From G963663365 sp963663365 (GTDB lineage Bacteria; Hinthialibacterota; Hinthialibacteria; Hinthialibacterales; G963663365): a stretch of DNA of 64,000 bases. The notes beneath the pieces were generated by a model, which saw nothing but the letters and a program-made list of their open reading frames with translations, did no database searches and had not been told where the DNA came from. The translations under genes were made by a program, and so were the position numbers. Below are positions 46,729 to 54,541 of the stretch, in pieces. The stretch lies in the NCBI GenBank assembly GCA_963663365.2, contig CAXXIH010000008.1, positions 310,001-374,000 on the forward strand. Direction: 5' to 3'. Position 1 is the stretch's first letter. The number at the start of each line of letters is the position of its first letter.

Positions 46729-47955
46729 CTATTTCATTCCCCATCCGTCTTTCTCGATGGATGGAAAACTGAATTCCATTTCTCCATACAGATAAAGCCC
46801 CGGGATTTTGAGGGCGTCATCAGGAACCCAATCCTCGACGATACTAACCTTCTCATTTTTTCCTTCGAACTCAATAGAAATATTCTTGACATCATCCGGA
46901 ATTATAAAGAACAGTGCCATGAGTGACTTCTTTATTTCAGCGATCTCAATGTCACCCTCGAACATTCCACGCTGCATCACAAAGGGATGTGCTTCTGGAT
47001 AGCCTTGAGACAGAAATCCAAAGCCTATGGGTTGGTAACGCTGCCCTTTCGAGTCAATTACAGTTCGCTTCAGAGCCCGGTCAGATATCTTCACATCCTT
47101 TTCTGCCTCCATGACGACGGCAATAAGAAAGACATGTCCCTTCTTACAGACACCCAAGAATTCCTTCCCAGTCATGCCGCCAGCCACTTGTATTTCAGCC
47201 TGTTTAATCGCAAAGGGAAGTTCTTGTGTTTCTTTGCTGGATACTACAGTGGGGTTGTCTGACTTTTCTTTGTCCATTGGTTTCGGGGCCATGTCCACCT
47301 TCACATCTTTAAGCGCTGTTGTCGTTCCGTCAGGAAGAGTAACCGTCCCCTCGCCCTGCACATAAACTAGACCTTTTCCTTTAAGTACAGCAAAGAATAT
47401 TGGTTCTGTTCCCGGTGTCTGTAGAACAACATCTTTCATGAAGTGGAATTCTAATCCATCGGTACTGAAAGCGATGATCGAGCCTTCGCCAGTGGGGCTG
47501 ACCATAAGCCCTCTCCAGTCAAAGGAGAAGGTATCTCGCCCAGGTGTCTTGCCTCCACCAAGGGGATCAGGAACAAACCAGCCCATCGTGTTTCGCGTCT
47601 CTCCTTTCTTTGTGAAATATCCAATTGTGCCTTTACTCGGATTTCTCTTTTGCCAGTCTTTCCAGGTGTCGCCGAGTTGATCCAGTGAAATACTGAATGC
47701 ATTCTCCGTTTTGCCTTCCTTGATCCTGTAGACTCCATTTTGAAGTTCTTTTGCCAATTTTGCTTGTGCCGCAAGTTCTCCATCTGGAAAGCGTTTGAGA
47801 AAGTCTTCAAGAGACTGTCTATCCAACGAATCAACTTCATCCCACGCCTTCTCTTCCAGCGTCTTCGGTTTCTTCTGGTCTGCTGCCCAAGGGTTTGCTG
47901 CCATACCAATCACGCCAGCACACAAAATTAGCCTAAACACTGCGGACTTCTTCAT
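46729..47955 (-). CDS. Exported protein of unknown function
   Basis: 408 residues with a cleavable signal peptide (FRLILCAGVIGMAANPWA, then ADQ) and a CTGGAGA site upstream of the ATG. Mature residues about 30-75 are charged and helical (LEEKAWDEVDSLDRQSLEDFLKRFPDGELAAQAK), a pattern like the short helical repeats of outer-membrane assembly lipoproteins. Two beta-rich parts follow. The last (about 255-400, FAIKQAEIQVAGGMTGKEFLGV and VIDSKGQRYQPIGFGF) resembles a DUF4352-like immunoglobulin-type domain, tentatively. No lipobox and no membrane anchor. HU copy 1 follows 7 bp after its stop. The IS407-like element is inserted 90 bp upstream of its start and may have separated it from its promoter. 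Confidence 0.75.
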   Translation of the reverse strand: MKKSAVFRLILCAGVIGMAANPWAADQKKPKTLEEKAWDEVDSLDRQSLEDFLKRFPDGELAAQAKLAKELQNGVYRIKEGKTENAFSISLDQLGDTWKDWQKRNPSKGTIGYFTKKGETRNTMGWFVPDPLGGGKTPGRDTFSFDWRGLMVSPTGEGSIIAFSTDGLEFHFMKDVVLQTPGTEPIFFAVLKGKGLVYVQGEGTVTLPDGTTTALKDVKVDMAPKPMDKEKSDNPTVVSSKETQELPFAIKQAEIQVAGGMTGKEFLGVCKKGHVFLIAVVMEAEKDVKISDRALKRTVIDSKGQRYQPIGFGFLSQGYPEAHPFVMQRGMFEGDIEIAEIKKSLMALFFIIPDDVKNISIEFEGKNEKVSIVEDWVPDDALKIPGLYLYGEMEFSFPSIEKDGWGMK

Positions 47956-48060
47956 AATCTTTGATTCTCCAGATTAGTTTTCTTTCTTCGTTTCCAAGAT
48001 GCGATCACAAAGATACTCCTGCCTTGGGATACTCGATATTGATCTTGACCTTCCCCCCTT

Positions 48061-48924
48061 TTATAGACCAATTGCAAGTAAGTTCGAGCGTTCATTTTCC
48101 TCTTTAAACAACTTCAATTCAACCTCATGCGGTGTTTGGCCACCAAGTGCGGAATGAGGCCGTTCTGCGTTATATTCTTGTTGCCAGTCTTTAATTCTTC
48201 TACGGGCGTGCGCCAGGCTGGTAAACCATTCTTCGTTGAGACATTCATTTCGAAACTTCCCTAGAAATGACTCAATGAATCCATTCTGCATCGGTTTGCC
48301 AGGCTCGATATAGTGCAAGTTTACGCCACGTTCCTGCGCCCATCTTTGCATCTCCTTGCTTCGAAACTCCGGACCATTGTCCACCGTGATCGTGTCCGGA
48401 AGACTTCGGTGTAGGCGGAGCGAATCTAAAACCCGTGTTACATCCTTGGCCGTGATAGAATGATCAGCATGAATTAAGGGGGAACACCGGCTGGCTATAT
48501 CGATCACCGCCAGACATCGTATGGAACGCCCATTGAAAAGCCTGTCGTGAATGAAATCCATTGCCCATTGCTGGTTGAGATGATCCGGCCGTGGCATGGG
48601 AAAACGATCTCCGGTGAATCGATTCTTTTTCCGGCGGCGTCGCAAAGCCAATCCCTCCTTTCGATAAAGACGCTCAACACGCTTGTGATTCACAACCCAG
48701 CCCCGCCGGCGCAATAATAGGTACAACCGGGGGGAACCATATTTCCGCTTTCGGTGCGCCAGCCGAATCAGTTCTGCACGGAGAGCCACATTACGATCCG
48801 GACGAGGTTGGTACCGATGAGTTGCACGGCATAATCCTGCCAGACAGCACGCCCGACGCTCGCTGTAGCCGAAAGCGGATTGAAAATGATCCACCACCTC
48901 CCGGCGAGCATCAGGCTCTACCAT
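48061..48924 (-). CDS. IS407-like transposase OrfB (rve integrase core)
   Basis: 287 residues from the ATG at 48924. The longer open frame to 49206 is the wrong frame of orfA and should not be taken as the N-terminus. It contains an HTH_21-type segment (GYSERRACCLAGLCRAT, KYGSPRLYLLLRRRGW) and the DDE core: Asp in QQWAMDFIHDRLF, Asp in TITVDNGPEFRSKEM, and Glu in FIESFLGKFRNECL. The C-terminal tail is HSALGGQTPHEVELKLF. Expression normally needs a -1 ribosomal shift from orfA at the A7 run (48924-48930), giving an OrfAB fusion. The catalytic residues are intact. Confidence 0.9.
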   Translation of the reverse strand: MVEPDARREVVDHFQSAFGYSERRACCLAGLCRATHRYQPRPDRNVALRAELIRLAHRKRKYGSPRLYLLLRRRGWVVNHKRVERLYRKEGLALRRRRKKNRFTGDRFPMPRPDHLNQQWAMDFIHDRLFNGRSIRCLAVIDIASRCSPLIHADHSITAKDVTRVLDSLRLHRSLPDTITVDNGPEFRSKEMQRWAQERGVNLHYIEPGKPMQNGFIESFLGKFRNECLNEEWFTSLAHARRRIKDWQQEYNAERPHSALGGQTPHEVELKLFKEENERSNLLAIGL

Positions 48925-49184
48925 TTTTTTGATAAAGCCGACTGCAAAGCCTCCTTTTCCAACATCGCTTCCGCTAGCAACTTCTTCAAACGCCGATTCT
49001 CCTCCTCCAGAGACTTCAAACGCTTGGCATCGCTCACATTCATGCCGCCATATTTTCGACGCCAGTTGTAAAACGTTGCATCGCTCATTCCGTGCTTTCG
49101 GCACAACTCCTTCACCGAAATCCCCTATTCCGCTTCCTGCAGAATCCGGATGATCTGACCATCGTCGAATTGCTTCTTCTTCAC
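48918..49184 (-). pseudogene. IS407-like OrfA with an in-frame TAG
   Basis: The GTG at 49184 follows an AGGAGAA site and opens VKKKQFDDGQIIRILQEAE, then TAG (49125-49127), then GISVKELCRKHGMSDATFYNW, the helix-turn-helix of IS407-type OrfA, followed by the leucine-zipper-like EEENRRLKKLLAEAMLEKEA and the stop. The TAG replaces a single codon in a conserved region. Without OrfA the OrfAB fusion cannot start normally, so the element is probably immobile unless suppressed or complemented. Confidence 0.85.
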
Positions 49185-49366
49185 TTTTCGTTCTCCTTTC
49201 CTTCACTGGAGAACTTACATCACATTGGCATAAATTTCGGGGGGAAAGGGCAATCTTCTTGTATCATATTGTTTGCATTTCATTTTACCAAGATCATGAA
49301 TGAACTGACATAGCCATTCCCCGACTTGTTAGCAAAAAACATCGAAACGAGTTGTGCTTGTGTTGA

Positions 49367-49421
49367 CTAGGAACATCTTCCGAGTGATGGCGTGGGAAGT
49401 TTTTCCTGGATATAATAGGAA
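49367..49421 (+). promoter_or_regulatory. Three-part TAGGAA palindrome array upstream of a small lipoprotein gene
   Basis: Site 1 TAGGAACATCTTCCGA starts at 49368, site 2 TGGGAAGTTTTTCCTG at 49393, and half-site 3 TAGGAA at 49416, so starts are 25 and 23 bp apart. It lies 46-100 bp before the ATG at 49467. A second shared block, CTTTTTGTCGATTTTG, follows near 49437. The same arrangement with the same spacings occurs at 58364-58417. Probable binding sites for a dimeric regulator. Confidence 0.65.
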
Positions 49422-49466
49422 CAAATACTGATTTATCTTTTTGTCGATTTTGTATAAAGTTTTGTC

Positions 49467-49661
49467 ATGTTCAACATGTTTCATCGTACATTCTTTAGCA
49501 CAGTGGTGACGACTTTGGTTGCGGGTTGTCTTGTTTACAATTCACAAAATACAAATACAGCAGATAATTTTCCGGATTCCAATTTTCACGCGGCAGTCGA
49601 AGAGTTTATGGGAGTAGAACATTATCTTTATCTAAAGAGGTCCCCTGAAGGCTTATATTGA
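49467..49661 (+). CDS. Small lipoprotein, unrecognised
   Basis: 64 residues. The N-terminus MFNMFHRTFFSTVVTTLVAGC is a lipoprotein signal with lipobox LVAGC, giving a mature peptide of about 44 residues after Cys21 (NFPDSNFHAAVEEFMGVEHYLYLKRSPEG). No family recognised. Support comes from the signal, the conserved upstream array shared with the lipoprotein gene at 58468, and a second small gene 27 bp downstream. The promoter region was probably next to the 408-residue gene region before the IS407-like element landed. Confidence 0.6.
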   Translation: MFNMFHRTFFSTVVTTLVAGCLVYNSQNTNTADNFPDSNFHAAVEEFMGVEHYLYLKRSPEGLY

Positions 49662-49688
49662 AAATCTCAGCAAAAAAGGAGAATAAAA

Positions 49689-49850
49689 GTGAAGAGTTGT
49701 TTAGCATCTGTAGTATTAGGCATTCTCGTTACGCAAACAGGTGGCGAAGGAGACGGAATGAATTCCGCTGAGTTGGGTCGCATAATTGGTGGAATCGCGG
49801 GGGCAATTTGTGGTGCCGTTTATCTCGTCAAAAAAATGCTCAAAAAGTAA
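49689..49850 (+). CDS. 53-residue small membrane peptide, GTG start
   Basis: GTG at 49689 with AAAGGAG seven to eight bases upstream. The product starts VKSCLASVVLGILVTQTGG and ends with a glycine-rich hydrophobic helix and a basic tail (GRIIGGIAGAICGAVYLVKK, then MLKK). The pattern of a small-residue-rich helix followed by lysines fits a small membrane protein, and resembles class II bacteriocins or holin-like peptides in general character only. The stop TAA ends at 49850, exactly one base before the duplicated FGE unit begins. It could form a two-gene unit with the lipoprotein at 49467. Confidence 0.5.
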   Translation: MKSCLASVVLGILVTQTGGEGDGMNSAELGRIIGGIAGAICGAVYLVKKMLKK

Positions 49851-51098
49851 GGGATTGGTTTGGTAAAGCGGAGACCATAGGGCAGAGTAAAACCAAACCA
49901 CAGTCCCCCCGTTTACTCCCAATCTTTCTGCAGCCCATAGCAATGGAACGGAATCTTGTAACGTAACACACTGTGGTGACGTTTGGCGTTGTAAAACTGA
50001 AATTAGCGTTCAAGGCTCTGATGATGGGAGTGCCCTGCGTTAGAGCCATCCAAACCTTATAGAACTAGGAGTTCATCGTTGCTATGCTTGCTTTGGCAAA
50101 ATTAGGCTAGATGATGACTTATGCGGAGCCGATTCCTTTTGGGACGGCGTTGCTTAAGCCGGATGGCAACGGTATCAAGAAACGGGGATAGGTATCACCC
50201 CGGAGATGGTGATTTGATCTGTTGGCATTTGACTTAGCCGCCGCGAGTGAGTACGCGATGCATTAAAAAAGATGATTTTCGAGAGATTCCGATGAATCAG
50301 CTTACAATTCAGATACCCAACCTCCCCGATGGCGCAAAGCCGTTGGAAATGGTTCCGATTCCGGCGGGGACATTTACGATGGGAACCCGGTGCACGGAAG
50401 ATGGGTACGCGGAGACCTTAGGCCAGTATTTATATTCTGAATGGCCGGCTCATGAGGTGACGATTACACGGCCTTTTTATCTGGGCAAATATCAGGTGAC
50501 GCAGGCGCAGTGGAACGCGGTGATGGGCTCGGAAAAAGAGTTCACGTTCTGCGGCACAGGCGATGACTGTCCGGCGTATTACGTCAGCTGGGATGATTGC
50601 CAAGAGTTCATCGGGCGTTTGGTTGCAACGGGGCAAGGAATGTTCCGTCTGCCCACGGAGGCGGAGTGGGAGTATGCTTGCCGCGCGGGTACGGCAACGC
50701 TGTTCTCGTTTGGAGACGCACGGGAATGCGATATGATCCACGATGCCTACTGCGAATTGGCGGACCGGTACATGTGGTGGAGCGGGAATAATACCGATGA
50801 GGACTACGCCGCCAAAGCGGTGGGCCGGAAATTGCCGAATGCTTGGGGGCTCTATGATATGCATGGCAACATCCAGGAGTGGTGTTCGGACTTCTGGCAA
50901 GATATCGAACTCCGCGGCCCGCAAACGGATCCGCAAGGCCCCAACGAGGGAAGCGAGCGCGTCATTCGAGGCGGCTGGTGGAACGACACGGCATTCAACT
51001 GTCGCTCCGCCGTACGGAGGTCCGGCTCCTGGGGAATGGATTTCAACATCGGCCTGCGCTTAGCTTCGACATTGGGCTTTTATGGCTAACCAGGTCGT
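49851..51098 (+). repeat. Duplicated FGE-gene unit, copy 2
   Basis: Counterpart of 44911-46179. It starts abruptly at GGGATTGGTTTGG after the small-peptide gene and ends at CCAGGTCGT. It includes the transposase tail fragment (minus strand, SLERYFQFYN-type, about 49880-50050), the 240-bp leader and the second FGE-domain gene. An IS407-like fragment begins about 10 bp later. Confidence 0.85.
50292..51089 (+). CDS. FGE-sulfatase (SUMF1) domain protein, copy 2
   Basis: 265 residues from the ATG at 50292. The first 38 codons are almost identical to copy 1, and the rest is a clear but diverged paralog: ITRPFYLGKYQVTQAQW, FRLPTEAEWEYACRAGT, WGLYDMHGNIQEWCSDFW, ERVIRGGWWNDTAFNCRSAVR and NIGLRL. The second of the two FGE cysteines is kept (Cys237) but the first is absent (NDTAFNC where copy 1 has FCTANEC), so formylglycine-generating oxidase activity is unlikely. 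A general SUMF1-fold binding role is possible. The leader and start are shared with copy 1, so both are probably expressed in the same way. Confidence 0.85.
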   Translation: MNQLTIQIPNLPDGAKPLEMVPIPAGTFTMGTRCTEDGYAETLGQYLYSEWPAHEVTITRPFYLGKYQVTQAQWNAVMGSEKEFTFCGTGDDCPAYYVSWDDCQEFIGRLVATGQGMFRLPTEAEWEYACRAGTATLFSFGDARECDMIHDAYCELADRYMWWSGNNTDEDYAAKAVGRKLPNAWGLYDMHGNIQEWCSDFWQDIELRGPQTDPQGPNEGSERVIRGGWWNDTAFNCRSAVRRSGSWGMDFNIGLRLASTLGFYG

Positions 51099-51107
51099 GC
51101 CAAATCG

Positions 51108-51308
51108 AATGTCTCAACGAAGAATGGTTTACCAGCCTGGCGCATGCCCGTAGGAGAATCAGAGACTGGCAACGAGAATACAACGCAGAACGGCCTCATT
51201 CCGCACTTGGTGGGCAAACACCCCATGAGGTTGAATTGAAGTTGTTTAAAGAGGAAAATAAATGCTCGAACTTACTCGCAGTTGGCATATAAAAAGGGGG
51301 GAAGGTCA
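51108..51308 (+). mobile_element. Solo 3' fragment of the IS407-like element
   Basis: Plus-strand codons ECLNEEWFTSLAHARRRI..., HSALGGQTPHEVELKLF match the last 60 or so residues of OrfB at 48061 with few changes. The fragment runs to the terminal repeat (GGGGGGAAGGTCA, ending 51308). The rest of the element is missing. It follows the end of FGE unit copy 2 within 10 bp. Confidence 0.85.
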
Positions 51309-51310
51309 AT

Positions 51311-51574
51311 ATGCGCTCTACATTACTAGAACCTGATTTTCTTTCTCGGATTGTAGCGGATATCGATTACGTAGATGAAATCAAAAAGTTATTATTCAAT
51401 AATTCTCGAAAAATACGTAATACCTATATCGATCAATTGAAACAAGATGGTGGTATTTTGTTAGATGGGATCAAAGAAAGTATTAAGAGGGATATGGCAG
51501 AGGCAAAAAAACATTTCCGTAAATATACAAAATTTGTTCTGAAAGTTATCGTGGGCTGGATTTTTGTTTGTTAG
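51311..51574 (+). CDS. 87-residue hypothetical protein next to IS end
   Basis: Starts 2 bp after the IS407-like terminal repeat (MRSTLLEPDFLSRIV). Charged helical body (YVDEIKKLLFNNSRKIRNTYIDQLK, split here) and a hydrophobic C-terminus (FVLKVIVGWIFVC). No family recognised. The position suggests either a gene whose upstream part was lost to the IS fragment or a chance frame. An AAGGTCAAT within the IS end precedes the ATG and could serve as a weak ribosome site. Confidence 0.4.
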   Translation: MRSTLLEPDFLSRIVADIDYVDEIKKLLFNNSRKIRNTYIDQLKQDGGILLDGIKESIKRDMAEAKKHFRKYTKFVLKVIVGWIFVC

Positions 51575-51800
51575 AAGCGGTTTCAAAACCCATTTGAAGG
51601 GTAGATCTTTGTGAATTTTTGTATTATATGGAGAGCCGGAGGTTTTGACACCAATGGCTCGAACAACACGATTCCTCACCGAGGAGATGTGGGAAAAGAT
51701 GGCTCCGCATCTCCCCGGTTGAGGGGCATTAAAAAAACAGTTCAGCTCCGTGCGCCCATTCGAATGATGGGAGCCGGTCAGCCATAAAAAAATAGGCGAT
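51575..51800 (+). mobile_element. IS5-type transposase 5' fragment
   Basis: The ATG at 51654 opens MARTTRFLTEEMWEKMAPHL, then PG-stop at 51720: the typical N-terminus of IS5-family transposases. A TTTCAAAACCC end-like sequence lies near 51582. The rest is missing. Dead fragment. Confidence 0.65.
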
Positions 51801-51884
51801 CCGCTGCAGGTGGTGGGACTGGATAAATGCATGGATAGTAATCTATGGGAGTGGTATTCGGTTGATAGGAGTCTCCATTGGTCG

Positions 51885-54266
51885 TCACCAGAGTTCCCAA
51901 TCCTTCACGCAGACCGGTTCCTCATCTTTCAGCCAGCCACAGTTGAGTGCCCCGCCATAAGCCCCCATGTCGCAGCGAAAAGTACCGAGCCCGGGAGGAA
52001 GACAAGCGTCGTCATAAGAGGCATCCGGATTGCCTGCGTCAATGCATGGTGAACTTTTTTGCGGGTGAAAATCCCCGTTTGTAAAATCTGCAAATAGCGG
52101 ATCAGCATCAATGTTCCCTTCGCCCAGCCACCCCCCTCGGACGCACGAATAAGTCACGGTTGAGGAGTCAGCTGAATCACCATGAATCTCGTCCCCATAG
52201 TTCCACAAAATGCAGTTGGTTAGTGTGGGATAGGATTCATTCTCGCAATATACCCCACCGCTGCCGTCGTACTCACCACTCATCGTATTTCCCGTGATCG
52301 TACAATGGCTTAATGATGGGGAGGAATATGTAAGGCATTTCACCCCACCGCTGCCGCCGTGCGCTGTATTCCCGGTGATCGTACAGTTGGTCAGAGTGGG
52401 CGATGAAAAGAAACAAAACACACCGCCGCCAGTGTTTCCAGTGATCTTGCAGTGAGTCATAGTGGGTGACGAGAAGAAAAAGGACACCCCGCCACCCTCC
52501 TCCGCTGTGTTTCCAGTGATATTGCAGTGGATCAACGTGGGAGAGAACGAACAACAGTACACCCCGCTGCCATAGAACGCCGATCCTCCGGTTACCGTGA
52601 AGCCATCCAACACTGCGTTGTTCGCACCAACCACCGCGTAAGTATCGAGACCCGATGCATTGATGATCGTCTCATTTGTCGTCCAGTCTCTTGTATCCCG
52701 CGATTGCTCGTTTCCTTCAAAACCACCGTAGAGAGCGACACCCGGTTCCATCCATATATTTTCATTGTAGTTCCCCGAGGCAATCCAAATCTCATCATTG
52801 GCACTACTTACATAAAGTGTGGCTTGAATAGATGTGAAAGCGTTCTCCCAAGAACTACCGTCTCCACCCTGAGTTGCGTCCGCACGCACATAGTGGATTC
52901 TGGGACCGGGAATATCACCCGGTGTGAATGCATCCGGAGACTCGTAGGCTCCCATATCTACGAATCCATCCCCAAAAAGACGTACACACCCCTCCATATC
53001 TTCTTGAGGAGCGGCAGCCACTAATCCTGTATCAATACATGGAGAACCATTCCGTAGGTGATAATCATCATTTGTTAGACTCACAAACTTCGGATCGGTG
53101 TCGATGTTCCCTTCGCCCGGCCAACCACCTTGGATGCACGAATAAGTCACGGTTGAGGAGTCCGCTAAATCACCATGAATCTCGTCCCCATAGTTCCACA
53201 AAATGCAGTTGGTTAGCATGGGATAGGATTCACTCTCGCAGCACACCCCGCTTCCGCCGTTGAGCCCGTTTGCCCTGTTCCTGGCAATCGTGCAATTGGT
53301 TAGCGTAGGTGAGGATTCTTTGACGCAGTACACCCCCCCACCGCCACCGCCGATGAACGTCCCCCTCGCTGTGTTCCCAGATATAATGCAGTTGGTCAGT
53401 ATTGGAGAAGAGTGCCAGCCGCAGTACACCCCACCACCGCCGTGGAACCCATTTGCCGTATTCCCGGTAATCGTGCAGCGGATTAGCATCGGAGAGGACT
53501 CGTAGCAGTACACCCCACCGCCGTCGCCGCCGCCTGATATCCCGTTCGCCTGGTTTCCGATAATCGTGCAGTTGGTTAATGTGGCAGAAGAAAAGCGGCA
53601 ATACACTCCGCTGCCGGAATCCGCCGTGTTTTCAGTAATCGTACAGTTGATCAGCGTCGGGGAAGACTCGTTGCAGTACACCCCGCCGCTTTCGTACCAG
53701 TCTGACCTATTTCCAGAAATGGTGCAGTTAGTCAGGGTCGGGGAAGATCCATAACAGTACAGCCCTCCACCGCGGCCGTGTGTTGTATTTCCGCTGATCG
53801 TGCAATTGGTCAGGATCGGGGAAGACTCGTTGCAGTACACCCCGCCACCATCGTTCGCCGCCCCTCCGGTTACCGTAAAGCCATCTAGAATTGCATTGTT
53901 GGCACCGGTCACAACGTGTGTCTCCAATCCCGTAGCGTCGATGATGGTTTCATTCGCTGCCCAGTCACGTTCTTCTCGTGATCGCTCGCTTCCAACGAAT
54001 CCACCGTAAAGCGCGACGCCTTCTTTCATTTCGATGGCTTCAAGGTACTGCCCCGCGGCAACCCAGACCTCATCACCCAAGACTGAAGCGGCGAGTCCTA
54101 TGGAGATGGATGTACAAGCGTTGCTCCAGTCAGAACCCGATTCATCTCCAATAGCGTCTTGAGCCACATAGATCACATTGCCATAAGTCGGATAGATTCC
54201 CAAAAGTACCAAAACAGTGAGAGACGTTAGTGTTATCAAAGAACGTGCAAGCATCCCGATCCCCAT
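51885..54266 (-). CDS. Exported right-handed beta-helix repeat protein, two-lobed
   Basis: 793 residues from the ATG at 54266; the open frame begins at a TTG 17 codons earlier. Signal peptide: MLARSLITLTSLTVLVLLGIYPTYG, split by an early basic segment. It has two homologous halves, each opening with a (V/H)YV-DA...GS-W--A-TSI motif, then VALYGGF, RDW--NETII-A-GL and AVLDGFTVTGG. Many tandem coils follow (GGGVYC-ESSPTLTNCTITGNTA) and each half ends near DSSTVTYSC--GGW-GEGNID. Such pectate-lyase-like solenoids are surface or secreted proteins, often binding polysaccharide. No C-terminal anchor motif is visible. Catalytic residues cannot be assigned. Convergent with the IS5 fragment. Confidence 0.9.
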   Translation of the reverse strand: MGIGMLARSLITLTSLTVLVLLGIYPTYGNVIYVAQDAIGDESGSDWSNACTSISIGLAASVLGDEVWVAAGQYLEAIEMKEGVALYGGFVGSERSREERDWAANETIIDATGLETHVVTGANNAILDGFTVTGGAANDGGGVYCNESSPILTNCTISGNTTHGRGGGLYCYGSSPTLTNCTISGNRSDWYESGGVYCNESSPTLINCTITENTADSGSGVYCRFSSATLTNCTIIGNQANGISGGGDGGGVYCYESSPMLIRCTITGNTANGFHGGGGVYCGWHSSPILTNCIISGNTARGTFIGGGGGGVYCVKESSPTLTNCTIARNRANGLNGGSGVCCESESYPMLTNCILWNYGDEIHGDLADSSTVTYSCIQGGWPGEGNIDTDPKFVSLTNDDYHLRNGSPCIDTGLVAAAPQEDMEGCVRLFGDGFVDMGAYESPDAFTPGDIPGPRIHYVRADATQGGDGSSWENAFTSIQATLYVSSANDEIWIASGNYNENIWMEPGVALYGGFEGNEQSRDTRDWTTNETIINASGLDTYAVVGANNAVLDGFTVTGGSAFYGSGVYCCSFSPTLIHCNITGNTAEEGGGVSFFFSSPTMTHCKITGNTGGGVFCFFSSPTLTNCTITGNTAHGGSGGVKCLTYSSPSLSHCTITGNTMSGEYDGSGGVYCENESYPTLTNCILWNYGDEIHGDSADSSTVTYSCVRGGWLGEGNIDADPLFADFTNGDFHPQKSSPCIDAGNPDASYDDACLPPGLGTFRCDMGAYGGALNCGWLKDEEPVCVKDWELW

Positions 54267-54541
54267 ATAGACATTCACTGTATCCCTATCAAATGACACC
54301 GATGTTTTAATCGGCAAGAACTTAGATGATAATTCACTATTTCCTGATCAGGAAGAGGATATTCAGGAGGTTTAGGTATGGCTGAGCGCATAACCACAAG
54401 ATACCTACATTTATTTCGATTTAGTTTTACATGTTCATCCTGGAGAATCTTCGCCATGACTATCAAATTCATCTCGTCAACTGACAAAAAGGCCTTTGTT
54501 TATAAGGTTGAACGGCATTCTATCACACTCGGACAGAAAAG

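Larger units (their letters stand above)
48046..49252 (-). mobile_element. IS407-like (IS3 family) insertion sequence with 4-bp target duplication
   Basis: 1207 bp. The left end TGACCTTCCCCCC and the right end (reverse complement) TGCCCTTTCCCCCC form imperfect terminal inverted repeats. The 4-bp sequence ATCT flanks both sides (48042-48045 and 49253-49256), matching the 4-bp duplications usual for the IS407 subgroup. The element encodes orfA and orfB in overlapping frames joined at an A7 slippery run. The left end is repeated at 51290-51308. The flanks show that insertion is recent enough to keep an exact target duplication, but orfA carries an amber codon. Confidence 0.9.

Noticed and set aside
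48925..49206. Extended N-terminus of the IS407-like OrfB
   Set aside because: This part of the frame overlaps orfA in a shifted frame and reads as low-complexity non-homologous sequence; OrfB homology begins at about 48924.
45352..51089. Diversity-generating retroelement with FGE-domain target proteins
   Set aside because: FGE-type C-termini are common retroelement targets and these paralogs vary there, but no reverse transcriptase, no template repeat and no adenine-specific pattern were seen; substitutions and indels are spread along the gene body.
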